A stretch of 64,000 bases of DNA from Heligmosomoides polygyrus polygyrus (Eukaryota; Nematoda; Chromadorea; Rhabditida; Heligmosomidae), in NCBI GenBank assembly GCA_947396885.1, contig OX377202.1:67180643-67244642 (forward strand). Direction: 5' to 3'. The notes under the pieces were generated by a model, which saw only the letters and a list, made by a program, of their open reading frames with translations, ran no database searches and was not told the origin of the DNA. Each line of letters opens with the position of its first letter. Within the stretch, counting starts at the first letter, position 1. Below are positions 22,547 through 33,617 of this stretch, piece by piece. The translations under genes were made by a program, and so were the position numbers.

Positions 22547-23930
22547 GAGAAAATGCCCGAATCTCACGGCGCGCGTTGCGTGCGGAGAAAATGCCCGCAA
22601 CAAGGGGAGAAAATGCTCGCGATCAGGGGAGAAAATTCCCGGGTCGACGAGAAGAATCTATAGCACACCATAATGTGGTGAATAGCAAAAGCGCCGTAAT
22701 AAAGAAAACAACATTGAGCGGTAAGCACCACTTAGGAAACTAAGAAAAGTTTGAAACTGTGGAAAAACGTATCGGACGTATCCGCAACGTTCCATTTGTA
22801 CCAAAGCTCTAATAAGAAGTAAATCGCAAATTTTCATGTTCGAAAAACACTCTATACTTCGAGAAGGTGGGTTAAAAGATTTTTGTCGAGGTGCTACACC
22901 GTAGGTTCTGGTCATTTTAATAGCGTTTTTGGTAAAACCTATGTTGTAACTAAGCATTCAGACATTTAATCCTTTATTCAGATATGTGGAGATATCAGAA
23001 AAACAGCAACAAAGCAATCAAAATAGGAATCCTATACTGAGAAAAACTTTAATAAAAAAGGGCACAACAAGTATTTACGATACCAACGGTGTATTAGATG
23101 AAAATCACTTGAAAAGCAATGAATGTTGAAATATCTATGTTCAAATCCTGGTTTAATAAAGAAGGAAATGATTGGTCAAAATGAAGACTTCATCAGAAAG
23201 ACTCAGTAAAACCTCAGTAAAACCTAAAAACCAAGTTGTAAATAAATTCCCAAACAAGTTCTGCCATTTTTTCATTTCTACTTCTCATGACTTTGAAGTG
23301 CATGAACCTTACTGTTCACTCCATGTGGCGTTCATGTGGCTTAAAAACAAACTCAACAACTGAGGTGACATACTGTTCCGCAGCTCAATGCTTCGAAAAG
23401 TAATTCTAAGTTACCATGGTCCGTTGATGTGCTTGTTTTCTAGTTTTACGTGCTAGAAATTGAGATCTGGGCGAAAACGCTTCTTTCGCTCCTTTCAGTG
23501 TTCTTTTCACATAAAACACCGTTGGTACTAATTTAACCGTTGAGCATGCCTGTTAACTGTGTAACGAGAATCCTTCCTCGTATTCTCCAAAGCTTCTCTA
23601 TCACGGTAAGGCTATAAAGTCTGCTAGGGAATCCAAGTGATGGTGCCACAGTTTCAGTTGCCACGCCCACGATTTCTCATACCGTCGAGTAGAGGCATGA
23701 GAAATCGTGGGCGTGGCAACTGAAGACGGCATGAGAAAAATACCGTATCCCTGTCCACGTGATAACCATATGTGCTGTTGTAGTGGTCGTTGTAGTGGAC
23801 CTTATCTAAAACCGTTCAGTGGTCATAGATATTTTCTCCCCTGGCCCCTGGTTGCGGGTATTTTCTCCCCTGGCTGCGGGCATTTTCTCGCACCGAAACA
23901 GACGCGGCGCGGTTCGGGCATTTTCTCTCG
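22547..23930. mobile_element. Inverted-repeat element with subterminal motif arrays
   Basis: Four copies of a GAGAAAATGCCCG-type motif lie at 22547, 22584, 22605 and 22627. Four more in inverse orientation and the same order lie at 23829-23930. The intervening 1.2 kb has no substantial open frame and contains the hairpin at 23655-23722. The arrangement resembles subterminal transposase-binding repeats of a non-autonomous DNA transposon. Precise outer ends and a target-site duplication were not found. Confidence 0.55.
23655..23722. other. Perfect 26-bp inverted repeat, 16-nt loop
   Basis: Arms 23655-23680 and 23697-23722 are exact reverse complements, enclosing 16 nt. The left arm begins CAGTTGCCACGCCCACG. 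Either strand would fold into a strong stem. Confidence 0.9.
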
Positions 23931-24931
23931 TAATCGGTGACTGGCGATCATCGCTGGCAACCGCCTGGAAGGTTAGTTGCGTTGTACGGAGAACATTAGG
24001 TCTGGCCTCTGCAATCATCGAGAAATGCATCCTGTGCGGTGAAATGGCGTTTGGCGGAGTAGTTTCGTAGTGTTCTTGGCGTTTTGTAGGAACTGTAAAT
24101 ACGTGTAGAGGAGACGGCAATTACAAATGCGCAGAATCACCAATAGCATGAACTTTGCAGGCCAGAGCGTGTGTTGGACATTGATCCAACACGCAAGGAA
24201 GGTGATTAATTTGTAAAATGAAAAGAAGAATACGGATTGTGCCTAGAAACTGGCACTGATAGAGACGGTCAAAGCGTGGGCAGGCAAGATGTTCAGAAAC
24301 GTTTATGCCAAACGATTGCGATCGAGTAAGAGCAGAGGACAACGCTGTGGAAACCACCGCGGCGGTTTCCTTGGAGAAGTTCCTGTGATGAGACCATGAA
24401 TCATGGATTGAATTGTGTGACGCCGACCTGTACTGCTGTCTTGAGGGAAACTACGCGTGTACTCCAACTGAACATAACACTCTTCTCCACGGTAACAATC
24501 GGAAACTTAGCCATAATAATACAGCGCTTACTGGGTGGATAAGGTCTTCCCCGAGCTTTTGTGATTATCCCACCACATCCTATCCTCCAACACGATTTCT
24601 CAACAAGTTTTATCGGAACAGCAGGCAGAACTATACAGAAAAGCTATTTGTGCAATGGTTTAGCCACTCAGTGAAACATTTTGTGGCGCAATGCGTGTTA
24701 GAGAGGCGATGCACTGTTGTGACAGCGAATTTAACACATTTTTCTTACTACTTTTTTTATATCCCAATGGAATCCTAGAGATGGAGTGGGTAAAGGAAGA
24801 CGCAACATGCTCCCAATCGTGGGCTGTACATCAAACCAACACACTCCCATGAAGGGAATTCACCCCTCCCCCATAACCCGCATTGCGCCGATTTCGTGAT
24901 ACAACAAGCAGAGAAGTATGACGTGACAATC
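23931..24931. other. Intergenic / 3' flank of the LIM gene
   Basis: No gene recognised. A near-palindrome GGAAACCACCGCGGCGGTTTCC-like sequence lies at 24349-24370. Confidence 0.4.
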
Positions 24932-25378
24932 CTATCTATTTGACGTGACAATTTCTTTGCACAGCAATTCCTTCCAGTAGCAATGACGGTGCATGGGAAG
25001 GCCTCTGTCGTTTTCAACATAATTTCGATTGAGCGGCTGCAGGCAACTGAAAATTATCACGATTCTATCAAAAAAATTATAGAAGCTTGCAATACAAAAC
25101 CCACATGCTGCATTGAAAGCATGTCCTGTGCCAGATTTTCCCGTCTGCTTCAACGTACTTTACATCAATTCCATCTCGACAGCCTTGAGGAAATCCAGAA
25201 CTAGTGGCGCTTACTGTTGAGGAGAACAAGCGGTCAGGCGCCAACCTGCGCACTTCACATTGCTCCCATTGAGGTAGCAATGTCGGCAGACAATCGCGCC
25301 CTCCTTTTCCTCGAATTTCTCCTCCTCCTGGATTCGACACCCACACTCGTCACAGAGAAGGTGGTTAACGTGCCAAAG
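24932..25378 (-). CDS. LIM-domain protein, last three exons
   Basis: Minus-strand exons 25378-25246, 25183-25105 and 25046-24932 join in phase through GT-AG introns and end in TAG. They encode the second half of one LIM domain (LWHVNHLLCDECGC and VCRHCY) and a full second one. The second has KCAGC, a 16-residue spacer, WHRTCFQCS, an IC pair restored across the intron, and a final HRHCY with His as a zinc ligand. LIM domains are double zinc fingers that bind other proteins, often at adhesion sites or in the nucleus. The WH.xH spacing resembles PINCH/paxillin-type domains, but the subfamily cannot be fixed. A small upstream exon at 25495-25466 (HLCCRAFNTD) may supply the first Cys pair, but about eight residues would still be missing. 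Earlier exons are not identified. Confidence 0.82.
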
Positions 25379-25499
25379 CTGAAACGAAGTCTGTGTACAG
25401 CGCAGGGTCGCAGGTATTAGGAGGAGAACGAACAAAGTTTTATCACCAGTTCCTTCAAGGCTTACATCCGTGTTGAAAGCGCGACAACAAAGATGCTGC

Positions 25500-28400
25500 A
25501 GACATGGGGAAAGAGTTGTCTGTGCAGTCTTAGCCCGCGCGAATCGGTCGGTTTGCCTCGGCGTTCCACTTTCTCGAGAGTCTGGTTGGTGCGTTATGGT
25601 ATGAAGGGTCATCATCAAGGAAGGAGGTGTTAGGGAATATTATAAAGTAGCAATTATTTTCCTGATTGGGGTTGGTTCCCCTCATTTGCGGCTGCACCCA
25701 ATCCTGGTTGATTATACTTCTACATGCTACGAACGCGTGACAGAAAACGTCTACAACTCCGGGTAATGAAAATGTTGTCAAACTTGCATCTTCTCCTCTC
25801 ATCGCCTGTCGTCTAGCAACTTTTGTCAAATATAAAAACAGCGTAACAGGATCCCTACATAGTAATTCAAAAAGGAGTATGCGCTGTTCTAGGAAGGGTG
25901 TCCACTCCCCTTTGCACAAGAGTAACCCATAAGTAGTACATGTCCTTGTAATGAAGAAAACTCCCTGTGGATAGAAGGTTCCTCTCATATCTAACCTACT
26001 AACTATATAATTAACTGACAATGTTATGCATGTATGCATGTACGTCAAGGTTGGCAACGGCTCACTTCATCTTGCTGCCACAACATTCGCGTCACTTCTC
26101 TTCAACCGCTGGTTATGAATTTGCTACGATCTCAAAATTTTACAGTTATTTATTTATGCACACTATGGTGCGCTTACAAAGGGTGTGACTGTTCACTTGC
26201 CTCAGCTGCTGTCGCAAGGTCATCGAGGCGCTCCATCGGGCGCCAGTAGCATCTCCACTCGTCCCTGCCGCGTGCCAGAGTGCTCCAAAGAGTCCTTCTC
26301 GCTCGAAGCACACGAAGAGCGCCATATCGGTCGTTCAGGGCCTTCACGAAGAAGTCCGACAATCGAAGTAGGCGAAGCAGAGCAGCAATAACGGAGGATC
26401 TCGTGGAGAAAAGATCGCAGGTGTTGGATGAAGCGTGCAGAGGCAGGGTTGAACATGCGCAATGCCCGCCGGAACTTCGCCAAGTTCAAGACCAAGATCA
26501 GGACCAAAGTAGCTAAAACTAGTCTATCGAAGAAACAAAGTCGCTAAGAAGAAGAAAATAAACCTAATAAAACTCATTTGAAAAGCAAAAGACAAAGTAC
26601 TTATAACATAGGACTAACAAACTGCTAAGACCACTAGAACCAGATCTGAATAGATGCATGGCATAGGAGCGCGCAGTTGGAGCTGAAGCACACTTCTTTG
26701 ACGCGCCGCACATGTGGGCTTCGTCGGCGTCCACGTGTAGATTCGATCAATGCGCACTGGTCTCTGGTACGCCCGCGGTGGCGCTACTGGCAGGCGGATC
26801 GTGGCGTAGTAGATACTGGCTTTGCTCAATGCGAAGGCATCGGGGTACGGTTCAGCTGCGTCGCGAATTTTTGCATTTCAACTGAGTGGTTGAGGTTTGA
26901 GGGGTTTTGACGTCTACACAACTCTCGGGTGTTTTATTCGCATACTCTCACCTGGCCAATCGCTGTGCAATACACAGCGATTCCGACAATCGCTGGAACG
27001 ACTCGGAGGTATGCCAGATGCCAGCAGGTTTGCTTATCAACCTGCGATACTGTAACGTTTGACTGCCGTTGTTGCGTCGCTGATCGGGGACAGACATAAC
27101 TCCAACGGCGCGCGAACCCCTTTAGCGTCGCGCACGGGGCGCGACGAAATTGGACGAGTCGTCGCGGTCCGATGCTTCCGACGGCTAGAAACGCTTCCTA
27201 CAGGGACATGCGGCACGCCTTTGCCTTATTTCATTGGAGATGGTATATGAATGTGGTTTCAATAGGACAATCAGTGACAGTTTATACAGGAATCGTGGTC
27301 AGGTGGATGGTTTCTAGCTTCAGTATTTGCCATCTACAACTTCTTCCGTCAATTTTTACCCGTGATTATGGTTATACTACGGAAAAAGGTCACTATCCCC
27401 ATTCTCGGATCAATTGTCCTACTGCAGACTGTTGTCTACCACATTCTGCGGGATCTTAAGTTCCTTGCTAGAAATGTGGTCTGGGAGCTTAAACCCTGAG
27501 AACATTTCGCGCTCCGCGGCTAACCATGCGTCACCGAGCGCACGTCCGCGTTTCAGCGCCGCGCGTCGCACGCGGCTTGCGCGCGACGTCGCGTTGGAGT
27601 TAGGTCCTTGAGCTGTCGCTGATCGCGTCGGCATCCACGTGGGCGTTCGACCGATGACTCCTTGTATGTCCGCGATGGCACCCGGGAGCGGGTCGTGGGA
27701 CTGTGATTAGTATCGTTGCCTCCTATGGAGGTCGGGGGGTCGGTTCTCCTGCCGCAGACTCCTCCTCGTCAACGAAAACGAACTCCAGTGACAACGGCTC
27801 GAATGACGTAAGCAGGCGTTCGCACATTGCCACGGCAGCAAGTGCTTACGTCTAATGGCTACCGATGGTCCACACCCTGAGCCCCTTCCCTAGCCTGGTT
27901 CTGCGCTCTTCGAACGCAGAACGCAGCTGCGCACTTCCTGGCTAAGCAGTTTTATGGCACTCAGAGTCATCACATGGAAATATACATTCCTCAGTGTTAA
28001 GCGCTCGCACGAGAAAAACTATGCTCCGATCCAAGTTTCGCGCTCAAACTCAATTCCGATTTGGTTTTATTGGCCTTTGATCCACTCTAACAAACTAGGA
28101 CCTATAAAATTAAAGGCATATTGAAAGTTCGACAATATTTAGGGTTGAAGGAAAGCACTCAGGCAGAGCATATGTTGTCTGTCCTTGCTTAATTTTCTAT
28201 TAGCAATTTAGACGCCATGCGGCTCGGAAGGGGTCACTTTGTACTAAATTGTTACCTACTTTAGTAAGAAGGCACATGAATGTCCAATTACATCAGAAGA
28301 GTTCGCCTTGAGTTTTGTCGTTGTTTTTAAAGAGAAGGATAAAGCCCTCTCACCTTTGAACTAACCATGAGATATGTAAATACTAAATGTACCAAGTGGT

Positions 28401-28782
28401 CTTTCTGCGAACCTTAACTCATCAGAATACCTCACCCTTCCTCTTGCAAAAAGAGCCGGCTCGTGCTCGATTTTCCGCTCACAGTAACCGCACTGATTCA
28501 TCTGGAGCCTAGCAATGAATCACACTCGACGATTCACCGTTTGCGTGTTTATGCGTCAAATGTTTCCGCTGTAGAGCGGTTTCTAAAACTATCAACTGCG
28601 GTGCCGCTTGTGGTTCGGCTACAGGAAATAAGCAGAAAACGCTCAGGAAAAAGAAGGTGGTGCAGCTTGGAATTTAGCTCTGTAAACACGCATCTGATAT
28701 GATTATAACAAATAGGTGTGTTACCACAAAACATTGCATGAACGTTTTTGTGCACATTGTGACATAGTGTGACATTCACAGT
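25500..28782. other. Long intergenic or intronic stretch
   Basis: No protein family recognised. It may hold upstream introns of the LIM gene. A perfect 10-bp hairpin (AATCGCTGTG, 5-nt loop) is at 26958-26982. A CpG-rich block around 27060-27160 has a weak inverse match at 27540-27640 sharing CGTTGGAGTTA. Confidence 0.4.
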
Positions 28783-29119
28783 TGTTGTATACCTCTCTGC
28801 CTGGTATACAAATCTGCTGGGTCTCCTCCCTGCGACCCGTCTGCTCCGAGAGCCACTTGGTGAGAGAGCGAGAAAAGTTGAGAAGGTTTATTAAGGGAAA
28901 GATGAGGAGAACAATATCCACAACTGGGGAGTCGTGGACCCGACCTTAGCATGCCAAGGCCTCTTGCTGCCGGACTTTTATGCAGTCCGCTTCCCGCCTC
29001 GCCTGCTCGCGATTTACTTACTTGTTAGCGGGAGACCACTCCTTGGGTGGTCATCGGCGTCCAACTTGCCGAACACGGACTCAGCCATCAGGTCAAACGT
29101 CTGGGTCACTGCCACAACA
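28783..29119 (-). repeat. 3' LTR (element on minus strand)
   Basis: 337 bp with TGTTGT and ACAACA ends on the coding strand. It includes an AATAAA signal at about 28890 on the minus strand. Confidence 0.95.
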
Positions 29120-29127
29120 CCTCCCCT
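29120..29127 (-). other. Polypurine tract
   Basis: AGGGGAGG lies immediately upstream of the 3' LTR, the expected plus-strand primer site. Confidence 0.7.
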
Positions 29128-29221
29128 AGTAGGAAAATAATTTTAACTGTTAAATACTTATCCTACTACAAAAATCAGAATTACAAATGGAATTTAGACA
29201 AATACACTCAACAACAGAGAA

Positions 29222-30214
29222 CTACGCGGTAGGAGATCCATATCGTTGGACTGGTCGTCTGATCCTCGTTGATCGGCGCAGAGGAGGTGACGTTTGAGGA
29301 GAAGAGTGGCGTTGGCGATCCGTAGCATTGGTTGCATCGTTGTTGACGGGTTGAGAAAGAGGTACACCGCGACGTTGATCATCTTGTAGCTCGAGGACAT
29401 CCAAAAGTGTCTTCAGTGCCGAATCGTCTTTAAGACTGTCATCTCCATCAAGGCGTGGGCGCATTTGATTCGCATGCTTCCGAATCACCTTTCCGTTTAC
29501 CTCAACTTCATAGTTCACGGCTCCAACACGCCTTTTCACCACGCCTTTCGTCCAGACAAAATGTGGTGCTTTCCATTGCTGTACAAATACCTTGGCACCA
29601 ATTTTGAACTTCCGCGAAACAGTTCCGTGCTTCCTATTGAACTGTTCTTCCATTGTCTTTCGCCTTTCTCTTGCGCGAGGGTCTTCTGATTCCTGTTTCA
29701 GCGGGATCAACAAGCTTAGCCGAGTCCGAATTTTCCTCCCCAAGAACACTTCTGCGGGAGTCTTCTCGTTCAATGCTGAATTTGGCGTCGTCCTATACGC
29801 CTCTAGCACTACGTTCAACGTTTCCTCCGTAGGTCTCTCCTCCCCTTTAAGCTTTTTGATACCTCGTTTCAGAGTATCAACAAAGCGTTCCGCCTGCCCA
29901 TTCGACTGCGGATGATAAGGGGGAGTTCTAATGTGCGCAATTCCTCCTTCCTCGCACATACTCTTGAACTGATCTGACACGAATTGTGTACCATTGTCAC
30001 TCACAATGGTTTGCGGTAGTCCATATCGCGCAAACAGGCTCTTCAAAACCTTCACGGTTTCTATCGCCGAGATGTTTCTCATCTCTACCATCTCTGGCCA
30101 CTTACTTAAAGCATCGACTATCACCATGTAGTAATATCCATGCATCGGTCCAGCGAAGTCGACGTGTATTCGTTCCCATACCCGTGTTGGGGTTGGCCAA
30201 GTCTCTAAAGGCAC
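29222..30214 (-). CDS. Integrase core and C-terminal part of the LTR element
   Basis: This frame holds the catalytic core of the retroviral-type integrase that inserts element cDNA. The three acidic residues are seen in HVDFAGPM, VSDNGTQF and HPQSNGQAERF. A basic chromatin- or DNA-binding tail follows (RKFKIGAKVFV, RRVGAVNYEVEV). The first Met at 30214 is not the real start: sequence similarity to integrases continues upstream in this frame to about 30253, where a run of seven A (30255-30261) shifts it relative to the preceding polyprotein. The last ~70 residues are Ser/Pro/Arg-rich. Confidence 0.92.
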   Translation of the reverse strand: MPLETWPTPTRVWERIHVDFAGPMHGYYYMVIVDALSKWPEMVEMRNISAIETVKVLKSLFARYGLPQTIVSDNGTQFVSDQFKSMCEEGGIAHIRTPPYHPQSNGQAERFVDTLKRGIKKLKGEERPTEETLNVVLEAYRTTPNSALNEKTPAEVFLGRKIRTRLSLLIPLKQESEDPRARERRKTMEEQFNRKHGTVSRKFKIGAKVFVQQWKAPHFVWTKGVVKRRVGAVNYEVEVNGKVIRKHANQMRPRLDGDDSLKDDSALKTLLDVLELQDDQRRGVPLSQPVNNDATNATDRQRHSSPQTSPPLRRSTRIRRPVQRYGSPTA

Positions 30215-33200
30215 TTTGATAGGAGATTTCGCATTCTCCTGGCACTTTGAACACTTTTTTTACTACGTCTTCACAATCCTTATCAACGCTCGGCCAATAC
30301 ACATAGCTTCTTGCCAACTTCTTCATCCTCACAATCCCAGGATGTCCTATGTGTAGTTCTTTCAAGACTTTCGCCTGTAGTTCCCGAGGAATTACAACTC
30401 TTTCTCCAGTCATAAGGCACTTCCCTACAACTGACAGTGTCTCCCTTCGGTTGTAAAACGGAACCAGCTCGGAATTTCCTTTGGACCATCTTCCTGTTCT
30501 CACACATGACTTGACCTTTTTGAGCATTGGATCCCTTTCTGTACACGTCTCTACGTGCTCATGAGTGACAGGCAGCTTCCTGATGCAATCCTTCAACAAC
30601 AGAGACACATCGCTTTCTACAGCAGCGATCACAATGTCTTCTTCTTCATAACGATGTCTTTGCATCAATCTTGACAAGCCATCTGCTTGACCAAACTTCG
30701 CTGTGTTGACATACTCTATGTCAAAATCATATCCAAGCAAAGTTATAGCCCATCTCATAAGTCGATTCGCTGAGTAAACCGGAACTCCTTTCTTGTCACC
30801 GAAGATGGCTAACAACGGCTTGTGGTCTGTCAAAAGCAGAAATTTCCTGCCGAACACATACTTGTGGAACTTCTTGACAGCGAACACAAGCGCAAGTGCT
30901 TCCTTTTCGATCTGTGAGTAGTTCTTCTCAGCGCTTGTCAGTGATCGAGAAACGTGTGCAATAGGCTTCTCAGAACCATCTGAGTACCTATGCGAAATGA
31001 CACCTCCGATGCCATATTCGCATGCATCCGCCGCAACGAGAATCTTCTGCCTAGGATCGTAGTGAGCGAGATTCAGTTCACTAGACAGTGCTGCCTTCAG
31101 GTCACAAAACGCTTTCTGGTGCCGCGATGTCCACTCCCACTTGACATCCTTCTTCAACAAAACATCTAGTGGTCCTCGTAATTCCTTTATCGTTGGCATG
31201 AATGCGGAATAATATGTAACCATGCCCAGGAATGCTCTCAGTTGGCTAACATTCGTCGGTTCCACCATGTTCTTGATAGCTTCCACCTTATCCGGGTTTG
31301 GCCTTCTACCGTTTCTGTCTACGATAAAACCAAGATATCGTATCTCTGGTTTGGAGAACGCACACTTCTCCAGGCGTACTGTGAATCCGTAATCCGCGAT
31401 TCTTCCGAACAACGCAAACAAGTTTTCCTTGTGTTCCTGCTCCGTTTTACCACACACAAGGATATCGTCCAGATAAGTCGTTACTCCTCTCAGACCTGAT
31501 ACCATCTTATTCATTATCTGCTGGAAGGTTCCAGGCGCAGTCTTTATCCCGAACGGTAAGCGATTGTACTGAAACAATCCTCTGTGCGTGTTGATCACCA
31601 CCATCTTCTTCGCATCTTCAGATAACTCTATCTGCAAATAGGCATCTGACAGATCTATCTGCGAGAACACCGCTCCTCCATTTAACGACGCAAAGATATC
31701 CTCTGGCACTGGCAAAGGATAATCGAAAGACTGCAATGCTTTGTTAAGACCCGTTGAGAAATCTGCGCAAACTCTCAACTTCCCATTCTGCTTCTTTACG
31801 CATACTATTGGTGCAGCCCATTCACTGTGGCTCACCGGGGCTATTACACCCATTTGCAGAAGTCTATCGAGTTCTTTGTCGACGGACTCTACTGCAGCAT
31901 GCGCTACTGGTCTGCAACCTCGAAAAACTGGACGAGCATTCTGCACAAGCTGTAGTTCAGCTTTCTCCTTTGTGCAGAGTCCCAGACCCTCTTCAAAAAC
32001 ACTAGGAAAGGTCTTCTTCAATTCCTCTCCCAGATCGGAGTCCTTCACTTTCACTTGCGCTACCATCATCTTCATATGGTACATCATCTCCTCATTTTTC
32101 TGGATCCACTCTAGTCCCATAAGGGAGTTGAAGGGCGTTACATACGCGTAGCCTTCCGCTCTACGGCCCTTCATCTTGAATTCACACCACAATTTCCCAT
32201 GTATCTTCATGGAACTTCCACTGGCGTTTTTCACAACGACATTTGTCCTCTCAAGCTTTGGAGCTCCCATATGCCTCCAGACATCTTCATTTAGCAGGGT
32301 TATGTCCGAGACAGTGTCGAGCAAGAACTCCACTCGGTGACTGTTTACCACTGCCTCCACATACATGCGTGTCGAATTGACATCGGCAGCGGCATTCGCT
32401 ATGATCACTCTAACGTGCCTTTTGGAGCCTTGCTTAGTCCTCTTACTACTGTCTTTACTGCGATGTCTTGCAGCTGTGCCACTCTTGCGAGCACCATTTC
32501 CTCGGAAGACGGTATCGCAGTATTTCTCCTTATGTCCAGTCTCCTTACGCTTTTTGCAAAACCAGGGCTTCAACTTACACTGCCTCGCATAATGCTGTCC
32601 TTCACAATTCCAGCAAACCACCGGCTTCTTTTCGACCTTGTGAGTTTCCTCTACAACTTTCACGTTGCCAGCAATAGTGTCACTGTCCCTCTTCAGACTC
32701 AAGAACTTCTCACATTCCTTGTGTAACTCCTGGATTGACACTTTCCTTCCTTCATTGTACTCTCTGTCTAGCACTGCAATGAGCCGTTGCCTTATTTCAG
32801 CCTCCTTCTGGGATTTCAGACCGAAAATCCATAGCAAACATTTAATTCCATCAGAATCCAGCTCATGGATTTTCGCCTTCTCGCAGAATTCGTTCACTCT
32901 ACCCGTGTAGGTGAGGTAGTCTTCAGAGTCACTCTTCTCCAACTTCAAACATTGGTACCTCGTTGTGAACTCTGACGTTTTGAAGTCAAACAGCTGCTTC
33001 AATGTAATCACTGTTTCATCAAAACCAATCTGAGACACCTCTCGTGGCAGTACATGCCTCTGGTACTTCTCAAATGTGGTTGAGTCTAGCTTTTCACAAA
33101 GTAGTCTGACTCTGGCACTCTCCGGTAGTTGTCTTGCATCGTCAACCAGCACCTCCTTGTACCTTGAATACCACCTGGTAAAGCTCATCTCCGTCTCTGG

Positions 33201-33314
33201 ATCGAATACGAATCTTTCGAGCCGATTGCTCAATGCCGACATCACGCTGGGAACGGATACTTCTTCGGGTTCCGTCTTTACTCTACTCGTCCCTACCACT
33301 TGACTCATAACCAT
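30102..33314 (-). CDS. Gag-protease-RT-RNase H polyprotein of the LTR element
   Basis: A single 1070-residue frame. Residues 1-300 are Gag with a CWNCEGQHYARQC zinc knuckle. A second knuckle has lost one Cys (CKKRKETGHKEKYC). The protease active site reads DTVSD instead of DTGSD (Val codon at 32310-32312), so it is probably inactive. The transcriptase has FSQIDLSDAYLQ and YLDD. RNase H has DACEYGIGG, EKEALALVFA and TDHKPL. The integrase zinc domain starts with HIGHPG, then the frame is lost in the A7 run and ends in about 50 unrelated residues. Fusion of gag and pol resembles nematode Cer1. An upstream ATG at 33399 starts a helical gag-like stretch in another frame, so a second small shift may exist near 33320. 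Confidence 0.93.
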   Translation of the reverse strand: MVMSQVVGTSRVKTEPEEVSVPSVMSALSNRLERFVFDPETEMSFTRWYSRYKEVLVDDARQLPESARVRLLCEKLDSTTFEKYQRHVLPREVSQIGFDETVITLKQLFDFKTSEFTTRYQCLKLEKSDSEDYLTYTGRVNEFCEKAKIHELDSDGIKCLLWIFGLKSQKEAEIRQRLIAVLDREYNEGRKVSIQELHKECEKFLSLKRDSDTIAGNVKVVEETHKVEKKPVVCWNCEGQHYARQCKLKPWFCKKRKETGHKEKYCDTVFRGNGARKSGTAARHRSKDSSKRTKQGSKRHVRVIIANAAADVNSTRMYVEAVVNSHRVEFLLDTVSDITLLNEDVWRHMGAPKLERTNVVVKNASGSSMKIHGKLWCEFKMKGRRAEGYAYVTPFNSLMGLEWIQKNEEMMYHMKMMVAQVKVKDSDLGEELKKTFPSVFEEGLGLCTKEKAELQLVQNARPVFRGCRPVAHAAVESVDKELDRLLQMGVIAPVSHSEWAAPIVCVKKQNGKLRVCADFSTGLNKALQSFDYPLPVPEDIFASLNGGAVFSQIDLSDAYLQIELSEDAKKMVVINTHRGLFQYNRLPFGIKTAPGTFQQIMNKMVSGLRGVTTYLDDILVCGKTEQEHKENLFALFGRIADYGFTVRLEKCAFSKPEIRYLGFIVDRNGRRPNPDKVEAIKNMVEPTNVSQLRAFLGMVTYYSAFMPTIKELRGPLDVLLKKDVKWEWTSRHQKAFCDLKAALSSELNLAHYDPRQKILVAADACEYGIGGVISHRYSDGSEKPIAHVSRSLTSAEKNYSQIEKEALALVFAVKKFHKYVFGRKFLLLTDHKPLLAIFGDKKGVPVYSANRLMRWAITLLGYDFDIEYVNTAKFGQADGLSRLMQRHRYEEEDIVIAAVESDVSLLLKDCIRKLPVTHEHVETCTERDPMLKKVKSCVRTGRWSKGNSELVPFYNRRETLSVVGKCLMTGERVVIPRELQAKVLKELHIGHPGIVRMKKLARSYVYWPSVDKDCEDVVKKVFKVPGECEISYQSAFRDLANPNTGMGTNTRRLRWTDAWILLHGDSRCFK

Positions 33315-33598
33315 GGCAATCCTTTTGCTGTTTTTCCGCTATCTTCCTCTGCTCCTCCATGAGCTCTTTAAACATTGTCATCACCAGCTGAGGATCCATG
33401 GCTTCTCTTCTAACTCCAATCACAGAACCTTTCTATCCACTCGGTTTCTCTCCAACTACAGGCTATACGTTACCTCTTACAGGCTACACGCGCTCTCTCT
33501 TCCAGAACAACAATCAGTGTTGTTCGCAACAAGGCCACCTGGAGCTCTTCCTTCTTGAGCTCGAAACAATGTCGCACCTTCCTTTGCGACAAGTGGCT

Positions 33599-33616
33599 TC
33601 CTACTCCTGATCGCCA
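33599..33616 (-). other. Primer-binding site
   Basis: One base inside the 5' LTR the coding strand reads TGGCGATCAGGAGTAGG. It begins with the TGG that pairs with a tRNA CCA end. The tRNA identity was not determined. Confidence 0.6.
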
Positions 33617-33617
33617 C

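Noticed and set aside
24349..24370. Short GC-rich palindrome as a regulatory site
   Set aside because: Only 22 bp with mismatches. Nothing nearby gives it a role.
27060..27640. Inverted CpG-rich blocks as a transposon
   Set aside because: The match is short (CGTTGGAGTTA and scattered bases), with no ends or duplication.
30250..30265. Programmed -1 frameshift at the A7 run of the LTR element
   Set aside because: The downstream integrase frame is +1 (or -2) relative to the upstream frame, so a -1 slip on A AAA AAG does not reach it. A single-base indel is simpler.
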